A stretch of DNA of 64,000 nucleotides from assembly GCF_900104685.1 (NCBI RefSeq), contig NZ_LT629755.1, positions 2,108,001 through 2,172,000 on the forward strand. Reading direction: 5' to 3'. The notes beneath the pieces are model-generated. The model did not search any database. It saw only the letters and a list, made by a program, of their open reading frames with translations, and was not told the origin of the DNA. The position numbers were made by a program, and so were the translations under genes. Origin of the DNA: Agromyces flavus (GTDB lineage Bacteria > Actinomycetota > Actinomycetes > Actinomycetales > Microbacteriaceae). This document shows positions 1-8,550 of the stretch, piece by piece (position 1 is the stretch's first letter; every line of letters starts with the position of its first letter).

Positions 1-222
1 ATCCCGACCGTCCCCGCAGCGACGGAGTCCCTCGACGACGAGAACCTCAAGGCCGTGGCCGAAGGGCTCGCGAACGCCTCGTTCGTGCAGCTCTGGCTCG
101 ACACCGCCTATGGCACCACCGTCGGCAACGCCATGAACGAGGGCATCACCAACCTCTTCGGCGGCGCCGGTACGCCCGAGGACGTCGTCACCAGGATGCA
201 GGACGCCGCGGCGACGCAGTAA
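1..222 (+). CDS. C-terminal fragment of sugar ABC transporter substrate-binding protein
   Basis: Frame 1 is open from the window edge to a TAA at 220-222, giving the last 73 residues of a protein. The fragment is helical and ends in an acidic, alanine-rich tail, as in C-termini of family 1 extracellular solute-binding proteins. The identity rests mainly on context: it lies 5 bp before two MalF/MalG-type permease genes and a GH3 glycosidase, the usual order binding protein - permease - permease - hydrolase. The lipoprotein signal and ligand-binding lobes lie outside the window, so the substrate cannot be read from it. Confidence 0.75.
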   Translation: MPTVPAATESLDDENLKAVAEGLANASFVQLWLDTAYGTTVGNAMNEGITNLFGGAGTPEDVVTRMQDAAATQ

Positions 223-227
223 GCACC

Positions 228-1226
228 ATGACCGCAGTCCTCAACCCGGCCGGGCCCGCGACCACCGCGGGCCCGGCCCCCACCGCCCCGGTGCGGCGCC
301 GCCGTTCCGGCTCGACCCGCCAGCGGATCGAGATCACGATCCTGGTGGGCCCCGCCCTGCTCCTGTTCCTCGGCTTCGTGATCCTGCCGGTGCTGCTCGC
401 CGCGGTCTACAGCCTCTACAACCTGCCCCCCGCGTTCCGCTGGGAGCACCTGGCCGACCCCGAGCGGTTCGTCGGCCTCGCCAATTACGAGCGCGCGTTC
501 AACAGCCCCGAGTTCATCCGCGCGATCGGCAACAACTTCATCATCCTGTTCCTCTCGCTGCTCATCCAGGGGCCGCTCGCGATCGGCATCGCGCTGCTGC
601 TGAACCGTCCGATGCGCGGGCGCGGCGTGCTGCGGCTGCTCATCTTCGTGCCGTACGTGCTCGCCGAGGTCATCGCGGGCCTCTCGTGGAAGCTCCTCCT
701 GCAGCCGCAGGGCGCCGTCAACGCCATGCTCGAGGCCGTCGGGCTCGGCGCCTGGCAGCAGAACTGGCTCGCCGACCCCGAGATCGCGTTGTGGACGCTC
801 TTCGTCATCCTGACGTGGAAGTACCTCGGCTTCGCGATCATCCTCATGCTCGCCGGACTACAGGGCGTGCCCGAGGAACTCGCCGAGGCGGCAGCCATCG
901 ACGGCGCGAACTGGTGGCAGATCCAGCGCCACATCACGATCCCGCTGCTCGGCCCGACCATCCGCATCTGGGCGTTCCTCTCCATGATCGGCGCGTTGCA
1001 GCTGTTCGACATGGTCTGGGTTACTGTCGCCCCGACGGTTCGCGCGATGGCGACGGAGACCATGGCGACGTACATGGTGCAGCAGGGCCAGTTCGCCGGC
1101 CAGCCCGGCTACGGCAGCGCGATCGCCGTCATCCTCTTCTTCATCTCCCTGATCGTGGCGCTCGTCTACCAGCGCTTCGCCCTCCGCCGCGACCTCGCGG
1201 GCGCCATCACCCGAGGAGTGCGCTGA
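228..1226 (+). CDS. Carbohydrate ABC transporter permease, MalF/UgpA type
   Basis: A 332-residue inner-membrane permease. A basic, proline- and alanine-rich N-terminus is followed by a first membrane helix near residues 37-60 and then five more. The cytoplasmic EAA loop that docks the ATPase is visible at about residues 216-229 (EELAEAAAIDGANW). The ATG follows the upstream stop by only 5 bp and the stop lies 1 bp before the next start, so binding protein, both permeases and the GH3 enzyme form one operon. The partner hydrolase suggests import of beta-linked xylo- or gluco-oligosaccharides, which is inferred. No ATPase gene is present nearby. Confidence 0.93.
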   Translation: MTAVLNPAGPATTAGPAPTAPVRRRRSGSTRQRIEITILVGPALLLFLGFVILPVLLAAVYSLYNLPPAFRWEHLADPERFVGLANYERAFNSPEFIRAIGNNFIILFLSLLIQGPLAIGIALLLNRPMRGRGVLRLLIFVPYVLAEVIAGLSWKLLLQPQGAVNAMLEAVGLGAWQQNWLADPEIALWTLFVILTWKYLGFAIILMLAGLQGVPEELAEAAAIDGANWWQIQRHITIPLLGPTIRIWAFLSMIGALQLFDMVWVTVAPTVRAMATETMATYMVQQGQFAGQPGYGSAIAVILFFISLIVALVYQRFALRRDLAGAITRGVR

Positions 1227-1227
1227 C

Positions 1228-2130
1228 ATGACCGCCACCACCGCCATCACCACGGGCCGTCCGCCCGAGGACCTGCCGGAGCGGCGCGCCGCCGGGCGCC
1301 GGTTCGACTGGGGCCAGCCGTTCGTCTACCTCATCGCGCTCGTCGTGGCCGCACTCGCGATCGGCCCGGTCGTCTACGTGTTCCTCGGCGGCTTCCGCAC
1401 GACCGCCGACCTCAACGCCGACCCTGCCGGGCTGCCCGACCCGTGGACGCTGGAGAACTGGGTACGGGTGCTGGGTGCGCCTCGCTTCTGGGGCAACGTG
1501 TTCGCAAGCGTCGTGCTCGCGGCCGGCACCACGCTCGGTGTCGTCATCGTGGGCATCATGGCCGCGTTCGTGATCGCCCGGTACGAGTTCCGCGGCCGTC
1601 AGGGCCTCTACACCCTGTTCACCGCCGGTCTCATGTTCCCCCTCACGGTCGCCGCCCTTCCGCTCACGCTGATGCTCCGCACCCTCGGGCTGCACGGCAC
1701 CTACCTGGGCGTGATCATCCCGTCGATCGCGTTCGCGCTGCCGACGACGATCATCATCCTGGTGCCGTTCCTGCGCGCCATCCCCGACGAACTGGAAGAG
1801 GCCGCGCAGATCGACGGCGCCTCGCGCATCGGGTTCTTCTGGCGCATCCTGCTGCCGCTTTCGATGCCGGGCCTCGTGACCGTCGGCGTGCTCGCGTTCG
1901 TCGGCAGCTGGAACGGCTACCTGCTGCCATTGCTCGTGATCAGCACGGGCACCCTGCCGCAGGACCTGTGGCCGCTGCCGCTCGGCGTCACCCAGTTCTC
2001 GACGCAGTACTCGCAGGACACCGCGGCGGTGCTCGCCTACACGTCCCTCGCGATGATCCCGGCGCTCGTGTTCTTCCTCGCCGCCGAGCGACGCATCGTC
2101 GGCGGCCTGCAGGGGGCGGTGAAGGGATGA
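1228..2130 (+). CDS. Carbohydrate ABC transporter permease, MalG/UgpE type
   Basis: A 300-residue second membrane subunit of the same importer. It has about six membrane helices and an EAA loop around residues 188-201 (DELEEAAQIDGAS). The ATG is 1 bp after the upstream stop, and its own TGA overlaps the ATG of the GH3 gene as ATGA at 2127-2130, a sign of translational coupling. The protein ends in a short positively charged tail, as MalG-type subunits do. It would work with the upstream permease, the partial binding protein at the window edge and an ATPase supplied from elsewhere. Confidence 0.93.
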   Translation: MTATTAITTGRPPEDLPERRAAGRRFDWGQPFVYLIALVVAALAIGPVVYVFLGGFRTTADLNADPAGLPDPWTLENWVRVLGAPRFWGNVFASVVLAAGTTLGVVIVGIMAAFVIARYEFRGRQGLYTLFTAGLMFPLTVAALPLTLMLRTLGLHGTYLGVIIPSIAFALPTTIIILVPFLRAIPDELEEAAQIDGASRIGFFWRILLPLSMPGLVTVGVLAFVGSWNGYLLPLLVISTGTLPQDLWPLPLGVTQFSTQYSQDTAAVLAYTSLAMIPALVFFLAAERRIVGGLQGAVKG

Positions 2131-4550
2131 CGCAGCTCGACGACGCGACCGCGACGCCGGCCGCACCGATGACGGATGCCGCGTGGCGCGACTCCGCCCG
2201 CCCGCTCGACGAGCGCGTCGAGGCCCTCGTCGCCGCGATGACGCTCGACGAGAAGCTCGCGCAGCTCTACGGCGTGTGGGTCGGCGCCTCCGACGACGGC
2301 CACGCCGACGTCGCCCCGCATCAGCACGACCTGAACGACGACGTCGACCTCGACGACATCCTGCCCGCCGGCCTCGGACAGGTCACGCGCCCGTTCGGCA
2401 CGGCCCCGGTCGACCCCGCGGTCGGAGCGCTCTCGCTCGTGCGCATGCAGGAGCGCATCGTGGAGGCCAACCGATTCGGCATCCCCGCCGTCGCGCACGA
2501 CGAGTGCCTCGCGGGCTTCGCGGCGTGGGGGGCGACGGCCTACCCGGTGCCCCTGTCGTGGGGCGCGACGTTCGACCCCCCGCTGGTCGAGCGGATGGCG
2601 CGCCGCATCGGCGAGGACATGCGCTCCGTCGGCGTCCACCAGGGCCTCGCGCCGGTGCTCGACGTCGTGCGCGACGCCCGCTGGGGCCGCGTCGAGGAGA
2701 CCATCGGCGAGGACCCGTACCTCGTGGCGAGCGTCGGCACCGCGTACGTGCGCGGGCTCGAGTCATCCGGCATCGTCTCGACCCTGAAGCACTTCGTCGG
2801 CTACTCGGCGTCGAAGGCGGGACGCAACCTCGCGCCCGTGTCCGTCGGCGAGCGCGAGCTCGCCGACGTGCTGCTCCCCCCGTTCGAGATGGCCGTCCGC
2901 GAGGGCGGCGCGCGCAGCGTCATGAACTCGTACTCCGACCTCGACGGCGTGCCGTCGGCGGCCGACCGGTGGCTGCTCACCGAGCTGCTCCGCGAGACGT
3001 GGGGCTTCGACGGCACCGTCGTCGCCGACTACTTCGCGGTCGCGTTCCTGAAGCTGCTGCACGGCGTGGCCGACACCTGGGCGGATGCCGCGGGCGCGGC
3101 GCTCGAGGCCGGCATCGATGTCGAGCTGCCCACCGTCAAGGCGTTCGGCGAGCCGCTGCGCGCTGCGGTGGCGTCGGGTGCGATCGATGTCGCGCTCGTC
3201 GATACGGCGCTCCGGCGCGTGCTGCGGCAGAAGGGCGAGCTCGGCCTGCTCGACGCCGACTGGTCGCCGATCCCGCCGGCCCTCGAGGGCGTCGACCTCG
3301 CGGATGCCGCGGCGGTGCGGGGCACGATCGACCTCGACTCGCCCGCCAACCGCGACGTGGCGCGACAGCTCGCCGAGCGCGCCGTCGTGCTCGTCCGCAA
3401 CGACGGCACGCTGCCGCTCGCGAGCGGCGACGCTGCGCCATCCGTCGTCGCGGTCATCGGCCCGAACGCCGACGACCCGTACGCCATGCTCGGCTGCTAC
3501 TCCTTCCCGACGCACGTCGTGACGCAGCACCCGGGCGTCGAGATGGGCATCCGCATCCCGACGCTGCTCGAGGCGATCCGGGCCGAGTTCCCCGGAAGCG
3601 ACATCCGCCACGCGCTCGGCACGACCGTCGACGGCGGGGAGACCGACGGCATCGCCGATGCCGCGGCGCTCGCGGCATCGGCCGACGTCGTCGTGCTCGC
3701 GCTCGGCGACCGCGCCGGGCTGTTCGGGCGCGGCACGAGTGGCGAGGGCTGCGACGCCGAGTCGCTCGACCTCCCTGGCGCGCAGCAGCAGCTCGTGGAC
3801 GCGGTGCTCGACACGGGCACGCCCACCGTGCTCGCGCTGCTCGCCGGACGCCCCTACGCACTCGGCCGCGCGACGACGGAGGCGGCCGGCATCCTGCAGG
3901 CGTTCTTCGCCGGCGAGGAGGGTGCGCCCGCGATCGCCGGCGTGCTGAGCGGACGCGTGAACCCGAGCGGGCGCCTGCCCGTCTCCATCCCGTCGACGCC
4001 CGGATCGCAGCCGACGACGTACCTGGCCGCCCCGCTGGCCCGCGCCAACGACGTGTCGAACGTCGATCCGACGGCGGCGTACGCGTTCGGGCACGGCTTG
4101 GGCTACACGTCGTTCGACTGGGAGTCGTTCGAGTGCGACGACGACGCCATCACGACGGACGGGGCGACGAGTGTCCGGGTGCGCGTGCGCAACTCGGGCG
4201 ACCGTCCCGGCAGCGAGATCGTGCAGCTCTACCTGCACGATCCCGTGGCGTCCGTGGTCCGGCCCGTGCAGCGGCTCATCGGGTTCGCCCGCGTCGAGCT
4301 GGATGCGGGCGAGGCCGCCGACGTGTGGTTCACGGTTGCGGCCGACCTCGCCTCGTTCACGTCCCGGTCGGGCGAGCGCGTCGTCGAGCCCGGCGAACTG
4401 GTGCTGAGCGTCGGCCGGTCGAGCTCCGACCTGGTACACGCGTGCACCGTGCGGCTCGACGGGCCGGTCCGGGTGGTCGACCACACTCGACGCCTGCATC
4501 CCATCGTCGACGTCGAGCGCGCACCGATGGAGACGCCCACGACGGGCTGA
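2127..4550 (+). CDS. Glycoside hydrolase family 3 enzyme, beta-xylosidase/beta-glucosidase type
   Basis: An 807-residue enzyme with no signal peptide, so probably cytoplasmic and acting on imported oligosaccharides. The GH3 N-terminal barrel covers about residues 30-340 and carries KHFVGY and the nucleophile Asp301 (GTVVADYFAV). The second GH3 domain runs from about 410 to 630 and includes GRGTSGEGCD, where the acid/base Glu probably lies. A fibronectin-III-like domain closes the protein (VRNSGDRPGSEIVQLYL). The start is the ATG of the ATGA overlap; the open frame extends further upstream but only as a shadow of the permease. The order binding protein-permease-permease-GH3 matches the bxlEFG-bxlA xylobiose loci of Streptomyces, so beta-xylosidase is my preferred reading and beta-glucosidase the alternative. 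Confidence 0.9.
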   Translation: MTQLDDATATPAAPMTDAAWRDSARPLDERVEALVAAMTLDEKLAQLYGVWVGASDDGHADVAPHQHDLNDDVDLDDILPAGLGQVTRPFGTAPVDPAVGALSLVRMQERIVEANRFGIPAVAHDECLAGFAAWGATAYPVPLSWGATFDPPLVERMARRIGEDMRSVGVHQGLAPVLDVVRDARWGRVEETIGEDPYLVASVGTAYVRGLESSGIVSTLKHFVGYSASKAGRNLAPVSVGERELADVLLPPFEMAVREGGARSVMNSYSDLDGVPSAADRWLLTELLRETWGFDGTVVADYFAVAFLKLLHGVADTWADAAGAALEAGIDVELPTVKAFGEPLRAAVASGAIDVALVDTALRRVLRQKGELGLLDADWSPIPPALEGVDLADAAAVRGTIDLDSPANRDVARQLAERAVVLVRNDGTLPLASGDAAPSVVAVIGPNADDPYAMLGCYSFPTHVVTQHPGVEMGIRIPTLLEAIRAEFPGSDIRHALGTTVDGGETDGIADAAALAASADVVVLALGDRAGLFGRGTSGEGCDAESLDLPGAQQQLVDAVLDTGTPTVLALLAGRPYALGRATTEAAGILQAFFAGEEGAPAIAGVLSGRVNPSGRLPVSIPSTPGSQPTTYLAAPLARANDVSNVDPTAAYAFGHGLGYTSFDWESFECDDDAITTDGATSVRVRVRNSGDRPGSEIVQLYLHDPVASVVRPVQRLIGFARVELDAGEAADVWFTVAADLASFTSRSGERVVEPGELVLSVGRSSSDLVHACTVRLDGPVRVVDHTRRLHPIVDVERAPMETPTTG

Positions 4551-4563
4551 CCACAGCGAGGCT

Positions 4564-4597
4564 CCGGCGGATGGCGCTCGTGCGCGCCATCCGCCGG
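4564..4597 (+). terminator. 14-bp perfect inverted repeat after the GH3 gene
   Basis: The arms CCGGCGGATGGCGC (4564-4577) and GCGCCATCCGCCGG (4584-4597) are exact reverse complements around a 6-nt loop, 13 bp after the GH3 stop. There is no T tract, which is common for actinobacterial terminators. The same core word recurs as perfect palindromes at 29120-29139 and 43276-43299, so this may be a copy of a repeated element that serves as a terminator. Confidence 0.7.
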
Positions 4598-4649
4598 GCC
4601 GTCGCGCCCGCAGAACGACCTGCTCATCACGACCGAGGACGGAGGCAGC

Positions 4650-5372
4650 GTGCCGGATCCCGACTTCGTGCCGGGCGGCGCGATCGACCCGGTCGCCACG
4701 CCCGTCGGCCTCGCCGAGGGCAGCGGCGACGTGGCGGCCCTCACGTTCGACGACGGGCCGAACCCGGGGACCACGCCGGCCCTGCTGGACTTCCTGGCGG
4801 AGCACGACCTGAAGGCGGTGTTCTGCGTCATCGGGCAGAACATCACGGCGCCCGGCGGTGCCGACATCCTGAAGCGGATCGTCGCCGACGGCCACGTGCT
4901 CTGCAACCACTCGACGTGCTACGCCGATATGGGCTCGTGGTCGGCGGAGCAGGTCGAGTCCGTCCTGAAGGCCGACCTCCAGATCATCCGCACGGCGCTC
5001 GGCAACCCCGACCAAGCCGTGCCGTTCTGGCGCGCACCCGATGGCAGCTGGGGCGTCACCCCCGCCGTCGCGGTCTCGCTCGGCATGCAGCCCCTCGCGG
5101 TCGTGAACACGATCGACGACTGGGCGACGCAGGATGTCGCGACGCTGACGGAGAACCTCCGCGCAGCGATGAAGCCCGGTGAGGTCGTGCTCGCACACGA
5201 CGGCGGCGGTGACCGGTCCGGCACGCTCGCGGCGGTCGAGATCGTCGTCACCGAACGGCTCGCGGACGGCTGGACCTTCACGTTCCCCGAGGGCACGCCG
5301 CGCGCGGGCGGCGCGGTCGTCATCGACTCCGATTTCGAGAGCGGGCTCGACGGCGGAAGCGGAGCGTCGTGA
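4650..5372 (+). CDS. Polysaccharide deacetylase (NodB fold), variant, with truncated C-terminal extension
   Basis: A 240-residue carbohydrate esterase family 4-like protein starting at GTG 4650 behind GGAGG at 4641-4645. The catalytic TFDDGPN motif lies at residues 32-38, with Asp34 and Asp35. Later motifs are RAPDGSWG (the RPPxG-type motif) and LAHDGGG. The usual zinc-binding HxxxH reads as H87-S-T-C-Y91, so the second His is Tyr. No signal peptide is evident. The tail ends with DFESGLDG followed by six residues and a stop, which resembles the first strand of a CBM4/9-type carbohydrate-binding module and suggests loss of a following module. Likely substrates are acetylated xylan or xylo-oligosaccharides, inferred from neighbours. 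Confidence 0.82.
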   Translation: MPDPDFVPGGAIDPVATPVGLAEGSGDVAALTFDDGPNPGTTPALLDFLAEHDLKAVFCVIGQNITAPGGADILKRIVADGHVLCNHSTCYADMGSWSAEQVESVLKADLQIIRTALGNPDQAVPFWRAPDGSWGVTPAVAVSLGMQPLAVVNTIDDWATQDVATLTENLRAAMKPGEVVLAHDGGGDRSGTLAAVEIVVTERLADGWTFTFPEGTPRAGGAVVIDSDFESGLDGGSGAS

Positions 5373-5455
5373 TCATGTGGAGCGATCGGCCGCCCTGCCG
5401 TCTGGCGGCATGTCGGGCGTCTGCGGAAGACTCACCGTGGATGAAGGGAACGAAC

Positions 5456-5860
5456 ATGACGACGCACGTGACCCCGGTCGACCCCGAGCAGCTGCACCGC
5501 AGTCCGGCCTTCGCGCAGGGCATGATCGCGCCGGCGGGGCCACTGCTCTTCGTCGGCGGTCAGAACGGCACCGATGCCTCCGGCGAGCTGCTCGAGGGCC
5601 TGGGCCCGCAGACCGAGCAGGCGCTGCGCAACGTCCTCGCGGTGCTCGCCGAGGCGGGCTCCGGGCCCGAGCACGTCGTGAAGCTGAACATCCACCTCGC
5701 GCCGGGCATCGACCCCTCCGACGGCTACGCGGCCACGGGTTCCGTGTGGGGCGCGCATCGCACTGCGGTCACGGTGCTCACCGTGGCGCCCGCGCGCCCC
5801 GGCGCGCTCGTCGAGATCGACGCGATCGCCGCGATCCCGTCCGACGCCTCGGCCGAGTGA
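5456..5860 (+). CDS. RidA family (Rid/YjgF/UK114) protein
   Basis: A 134-residue protein of the RidA family, whose best-known members hydrolyse reactive enamines and imines made by PLP enzymes. The conserved arginine is present in HRTAVTV (about Arg102), followed by LVEIDAIA, which matches the family C-terminus. The ATG at 5456 was chosen over upstream in-frame starts because GAAGGGA lies just before it and the protein then has family length. Its TGA overlaps the ATG of the following SRPBCC gene by one base. Because distant Rid subgroups lack deaminase activity, the exact reaction is uncertain. Confidence 0.88.
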   Translation: MTTHVTPVDPEQLHRSPAFAQGMIAPAGPLLFVGGQNGTDASGELLEGLGPQTEQALRNVLAVLAEAGSGPEHVVKLNIHLAPGIDPSDGYAATGSVWGAHRTAVTVLTVAPARPGALVEIDAIAAIPSDASAE

Positions 5861-6320
5861 TGCCGTCCCGCACCACGCTCCGCGACAGCTTCGACCTCCC
5901 GCTGTCGCGCAGTGCCGCATTCCGGCTGTTCACGGCTCGCGGCGAGCAGCTGTGGGTGCCCGGCTGGTCCCCGCGGTTCTTCGCCGACGTCGACGACGAC
6001 TCGATCTCGGCACCGTGTGGCGCACCGACGACGACGAGGGCCGGGCGACCACGTGGATCGTGCTCGACGCCGACCCGCCGTCGCGCGTACGCTACGCCCG
6101 CGTGGCCGAGGGGTGGACCGCGGGTACCGCGGCCGTCGCACTGACCGAGACACCGAGCGGATGCCGCGTCACGGTCGAGTACGACCTCACGGCGATCCAT
6201 CCGGATGCCGCGGCCGACCTCGATCGCTTCGCCGACGAGTACTCGACCTCTCTCGCCTCGTGGCAGTCCCTGATCGTCGACCACCTCGACGCCGGCGGAG
6301 CGATGCCCGACCCCGTCTGA
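5860..6320 (+). pseudogene. SRPBCC-family protein gene interrupted by a one-base frame break
   Basis: Translation from ATG 5860 gives about 48 residues of an SRPBCC (START-like) protein, running into ADVDDDS near 6002. The continuation (LGTVWRTDDDEGRATTW onwards, ending DAGGAMPDPV) is in the -1 frame and stops at 6320. Adding one C at about 6003-6004 (TCGAT to TCCGAT) restores a continuous reading DDDSDLGTVW and a protein of about 153 residues, a normal SRPBCC length. The codon statistics on both sides look coding. It is either a recent pseudogene or a sequencing/assembly deletion. It overlaps the ridA stop by one base and is probably co-transcribed with it. Confidence 0.78.
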
Positions 6321-6337
6321 CCCCTGCGGTCGGGCGT
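6303..6337. terminator. Bidirectional hairpin between SRPBCC and marR genes
   Basis: The arms GCCCGACC (6305-6312) and GGTCGGGC (6328-6335) pair exactly, with about 15 nt between them. It spans the stop codons of two convergent genes and so could stop transcription from both sides. No T-run is present. Confidence 0.5.
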
Positions 6338-6843
6338 CACGCCTCGACGTCGTCGAGCCGCGCGATCACGACCTCGAGCAGGCGGGCGAGTTCGCCGCGC
6401 TCGGCGTCCGAAAGGTCCTGGAGCACGTCCGACTCCACCACGTCGGACCCGCGGATCGCGAGGCTGAAGAACTCCCATCCCGCACTCGTGAGCCCGACGA
6501 GGATCCGCGTGCGGTTCTCGGCGTCGGGCGTGCGCTCGACGAGCCCGCGCTCGGCGAGCTTGTCGAGCCGATGCGTCATCGACGAGGGCGCCACGTTCGT
6601 GAGATCGGCGAGCTGGCTGGGCGTGAGGGGGCCGTCGGCCTTCGCGAGGGTGGCGACCACCGCCCACTCGCCGCCCGTGATGCCGAGGTCGGCGAGCTGT
6701 CGCGCGTACCACTGGTCGAGCTTGCGCGAGAGGCTCCCGATCGCGGTGATGACGCGCTGCACCGATTCCTCGCCGCCCGCCGCGACGTACGTCGCGACCG
6801 CTCGCCGGTGCTGCTCGGCCGCAGTCGGCCTCCGCTTCGCCAT
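6337..6843 (-). CDS. MarR family transcriptional regulator
   Basis: A 168-residue winged-helix regulator. The DNA-binding region includes LTPSQLADLTNVAPSSMTHR (recognition helix) followed by the wing LVERTPDAENRTRILVGLT, both typical of MarR. The ATG at 6843 is preferred over a GTG six codons earlier, since the reading MAKRRP fits the usual N-terminus and lies about 6 nt after a GAGAAT -10-like sequence. It is divergent from an MFS transporter gene, and a perfect palindrome sits between them. It most likely represses the transporter and perhaps itself; the ligand is unknown. Confidence 0.9.
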   Translation of the reverse strand: MAKRRPTAAEQHRRAVATYVAAGGEESVQRVITAIGSLSRKLDQWYARQLADLGITGGEWAVVATLAKADGPLTPSQLADLTNVAPSSMTHRLDKLAERGLVERTPDAENRTRILVGLTSAGWEFFSLAIRGSDVVESDVLQDLSDAERGELARLLEVVIARLDDVEA

Positions 6844-6874
6844 GCGGGAATTCTCGCACACCCGTTTCGGTTGC

Positions 6875-6892
6875 TAAGATTTCGATATCGAA
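6875..6892 (+). promoter_or_regulatory. MFS promoter -10 and MarR-type operator
   Basis: TAAGAT at 6875-6880 is a plausible -10 box for the MFS gene, followed directly by the perfect 12-bp palindrome TTCGATATCGAA at 6881-6892 at the expected transcription start. A palindrome over +1 in a marR/MFS divergent region is the usual arrangement for MarR repression. Assignment is by position and symmetry only. Confidence 0.6.
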
Positions 6893-6990
6893 CTCTTCGA
6901 CGCCGAAGCCGACATCCGCGTCGCCGACGTCGAGTTCCACGCGGCCGGGTCGGCCGCGACCTCCGTCGATCACCGGAAAGGGGTGCGCCC

Positions 6991-8265
6991 ATGCGCGCGA
7001 TGCTGCTCGTCCTCGCCTCGAGCATCGGTTCACTGGGCTGGGGCGGCGTGCTGCCCTACCAGTACGCCTATGCCGCCGACACGAGGGACTGGGGCGCACT
7101 CGTCGCCGCCGGGGCGGCGTCGCTGTTCTCCGTCGGCGCGCTCGTCGCGGCGCCGCTCGCAGGCCGGCTGAGCGACCGCTTCCCGCCCGTGCGCGTCGCG
7201 GTCCTCGCGCAGCTCATCGGCGCGGCCGGCGCGGCGTCGCTGATCCTCGCCGGCGACCCGGCGACGTTCCTCGCGGGCATGCTCGTGTTCGGGCTCGGCC
7301 TGTCGGCCGCCGCGCCGGCCAAGCAGGTGCTCGCGCTGCAGTGGTCGTCGAGCGACGACCGTCGCAAGGTGTTCGCCTACAAGTTCACGGGCGAGGCGCT
7401 CGGCATGGCGGCGGGCGCCTTCATCGCCGGCCAACTGGTCGACCTCGATCGCCCCGATGGATTGAACGTGGGCTTCCTCATGGCCGCGGCCGGCTTCGTC
7501 GTGTCGTCCGCGATCATCGCCCTCGCCGGGCGCGGCGCGGCCGTGCCGAGCGAGTTCACGGCCGATCCGACGGGCGCGATCGCGGCGATCGAGGGGCGCC
7601 CACGCGGCATCCTGCGGCTCATCTTCGCGAACCCGGCCCTGCGCTGGACGGCGATCGTCACCATCACGCTCGCGCTCGGCTTCTACGCGCAGTTCGAGTC
7701 GGGCCTGCCGGCGTACGGCATCACGGTGCTCGGCGTCGACCCGACCGCGATCGGGACCGCCGCGGCCGTGAACTGCATCGTGATCGTCGCCATCCAAGTG
7801 GTCGTCGTGCGCGTGACCGCGAAGCGCAGCGCACCCGTGCTGCTCATGGCGGTCGGCACGATCTGGGTGATCGCGTGGCTGGGGCTCTCGGCGGCGCAGT
7901 TCGCGCCCGGGGTCGCGTCGGCGATCTTCGTGATGACCTACGGCGTCTTCGCGGTCGGCGAGACGATCTACAGCCCGGTGCTGAACCCGCTCACCGCCTC
8001 GCTCGCGCCGAAGGGCAAGGTCGGCCAGACGCTCGGCGCGATGGCCGCGCTGCAGACCGCCTTCACCGCGGCCGGGCCGATGGTGGCGGGCGTGCTGCTC
8101 GGCGCGGACCTCGCCGACGGCTTCCTGCTCATGCACCTCGGGGTGAGCGCCCTCGCGGTGTTCGCGGCCTGGCGGGTGCACCGCGCGCTCGCGCCGGCAC
8201 GCGCGGGATCGGCGCCCGAGCCGCCACTCACGCGACCGATCCCGGTCGCGGGTCCGGCCGCATGA
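6991..8265 (+). CDS. MFS transporter
   Basis: A 424-residue major facilitator superfamily protein with about 12 predicted membrane helices. The loop between helices 2 and 3 carries GRLSDRFPPVRV, matching the MFS signature region (GxLaDrxGrkxxl). ATG 6991 is supported by GGAAAGGGG a few bases upstream; the frame is open farther upstream but only antisense to marR. It is divergent from a MarR regulator, which suggests an inducible efflux pump for a small toxic compound. The substrate cannot be told from sequence. Confidence 0.88.
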   Translation: MRAMLLVLASSIGSLGWGGVLPYQYAYAADTRDWGALVAAGAASLFSVGALVAAPLAGRLSDRFPPVRVAVLAQLIGAAGAASLILAGDPATFLAGMLVFGLGLSAAAPAKQVLALQWSSSDDRRKVFAYKFTGEALGMAAGAFIAGQLVDLDRPDGLNVGFLMAAAGFVVSSAIIALAGRGAAVPSEFTADPTGAIAAIEGRPRGILRLIFANPALRWTAIVTITLALGFYAQFESGLPAYGITVLGVDPTAIGTAAAVNCIVIVAIQVVVVRVTAKRSAPVLLMAVGTIWVIAWLGLSAAQFAPGVASAIFVMTYGVFAVGETIYSPVLNPLTASLAPKGKVGQTLGAMAALQTAFTAAGPMVAGVLLGADLADGFLLMHLGVSALAVFAAWRVHRALAPARAGSAPEPPLTRPIPVAGPAA

Positions 8266-8350
8266 CCCGTCGACGATGCCGTTGAGGAGGAGCGGGTCTC
8301 GCCCAGTCGGGTGAGGCGCTGCTAGCCTCAGCGAAAAGCGAAGGCGGGGC

Positions 8351-8539
8351 ATGGAGTTCATCGTCGGAGCGGTCATCGCCATCGTCCTCATCGCGGCACT
8401 CGCCGTGGTCCTGCTCCGACGCGACCGTGCGAACCGTTCAGGAGCCTCGGACACCCCGGCGGACGCCGCCCGGGCCGATGCGGAAGCCCGAGCGTACGGC
8501 GCCGGTGCGGCGCGGAACACCGGCACCGGCGCCATCTGA
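8351..8539 (+). CDS. Small single-span membrane protein
   Basis: A 62-residue protein: one hydrophobic helix at about residues 4-24 (FIVGAVIAIVLIAALAVVLL), then RRDR and a polar Ala/Gly/Asp-rich tail predicted to lie in the cytoplasm. A -10 box TAGCCT at 8323-8328 and a GAAGGCGGGG ribosome-binding region support the ATG. Such small one-span proteins are common in Microbacteriaceae without known function. It is not in frame with or overlapping its neighbours. Confidence 0.65.
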   Translation: MEFIVGAVIAIVLIAALAVVLLRRDRANRSGASDTPADAARADAEARAYGAGAARNTGTGAI

Positions 8540-8550
8540 CGCCGGAGCCG

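Noticed and set aside
1443..2126. Upstream in-frame extension of the GH3 enzyme
   Set aside because: The extra residues are an out-of-frame reading of the permease gene; the ATGA junction at 2127 gives a normal GH3 N-terminus.
2763..5198. An 811-residue minus-strand open frame antisense to the GH3 and deacetylase genes
   Set aside because: It is Arg-, Asp- and His-rich with no motif, and is a codon-bias shadow of well-supported plus-strand genes. Similar long shadows occur throughout (for example 28795-31440 minus and 51699-54629 plus).
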